A stretch of 64,000 bases of DNA from NCBI GenBank assembly GCA_013400975.1, contig WBMZ01005332.1:62001-126000 (forward strand), read 5' to 3'. Source of the stretch: Atrichornis clamosus. Taxonomy: Eukaryota > Chordata > Aves > Passeriformes > Menuridae. Under the pieces are notes generated by a model. It did no database searches, had not been told where the DNA came from, and saw nothing but the letters and a program-made list of their open reading frames with translations. The stretch's first letter is position 1. Every line of letters starts with the position of its first letter. Positions 63,701 through 64,000 of the stretch are shown in pieces. A program made the position numbers and the translations under genes.

Positions 63701-64000
63701 AAGGATGAAAGAACAGAGTATTTAATGAGGCAAAAGGAATGTGTGTGAGAGAAGAGTTCTTCTCTCTAATTTGCTAAGGACATTCATAAGTGTTCTAGTG
63801 TTGTTAAATAGTAATTTGAATACTACACAACAGGAATTCTATAGATAAACAGCAAAATTGCAGGGGTCTGGTTTATACTTCTTATCACAACTAATAAACT
63901 TCAGAAAAATTGGCAAGATTACTTCTGATGTATTACTTCATATGTTGTATTTCAGATTTGTCAGAATATATTATTTATAGTGCAAGCTTCCAAATAATCA
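60782..64000. other. Unannotated AT-rich DNA with simple repeats
   Basis: No gene or named element. Simple repeats: GTTTT units at 61225-61244, AT units at 63359-63370. Minus-strand frames of 95 codons (62255-62542) and 91 codons (62909-63184) have no recognised domain. Confidence 0.5.
63593..63610. repeat. CTTT tetranucleotide repeat
   Basis: Four and a half perfect CTTT units. Confidence 0.95.

Overview
This is vertebrate nuclear DNA, almost certainly from a bird and most likely a passerine. The host call rests on repeats: many copies of CR1 (the dominant avian LINE), a tRNA-Ile-derived SINE with a CR1-like 3' end of the kind known from songbirds (TguSINE1 type), and two LTR fragments of a widespread avian endogenous-retrovirus family. 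By eye the sequence is AT-rich (no composition was computed). I recognise no host protein-coding exon, functional RNA gene, CRISPR array or operon-like structure. The window reads as a gene desert or the inside of a very large intron.

Layout. 1-5643: unannotated AT-rich DNA. 5644-6352: two CR1 3' fragments on the minus strand. 7310-8480: a strongly decayed minus-strand relic that reads as an L1-clade reverse transcriptase, split by five identical 50-bp tandem units (7741-7990). 14948-15905: possible L1 endonuclease and linker pieces in opposite orientations, then a CR1 scrap. 22760-26341: a repeat-rich block with a partial SINE, a full-length SINE, and a three-level nest (LTR-like repeat cut by a minus-strand CR1, itself cut by a plus-strand CR1). 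38940-39229 and 46914-47433: two LTR fragments, the second abutting a minus-strand L1 C-terminal relic (46455-46913). 51470-53340: the largest element, a CR1 with a recognisable but broken reverse transcriptase, cut near its 3' end by a younger CR1 3' fragment. 58144-58290 and 60710-60781: short CR1 and LTR-like fragments. The remainder is AT-rich sequence with simple repeats.

There is no gene network to describe; the content is a stratigraphy of retrotransposons. The nests give relative ages, and the L1-like fossils are the most unexpected component because L1 is close to absent from bird genomes. Family names come from recalled consensus features and from reading conserved protein blocks by eye, not from a database search. 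Boundaries are approximate, usually within about 10-30 bases.
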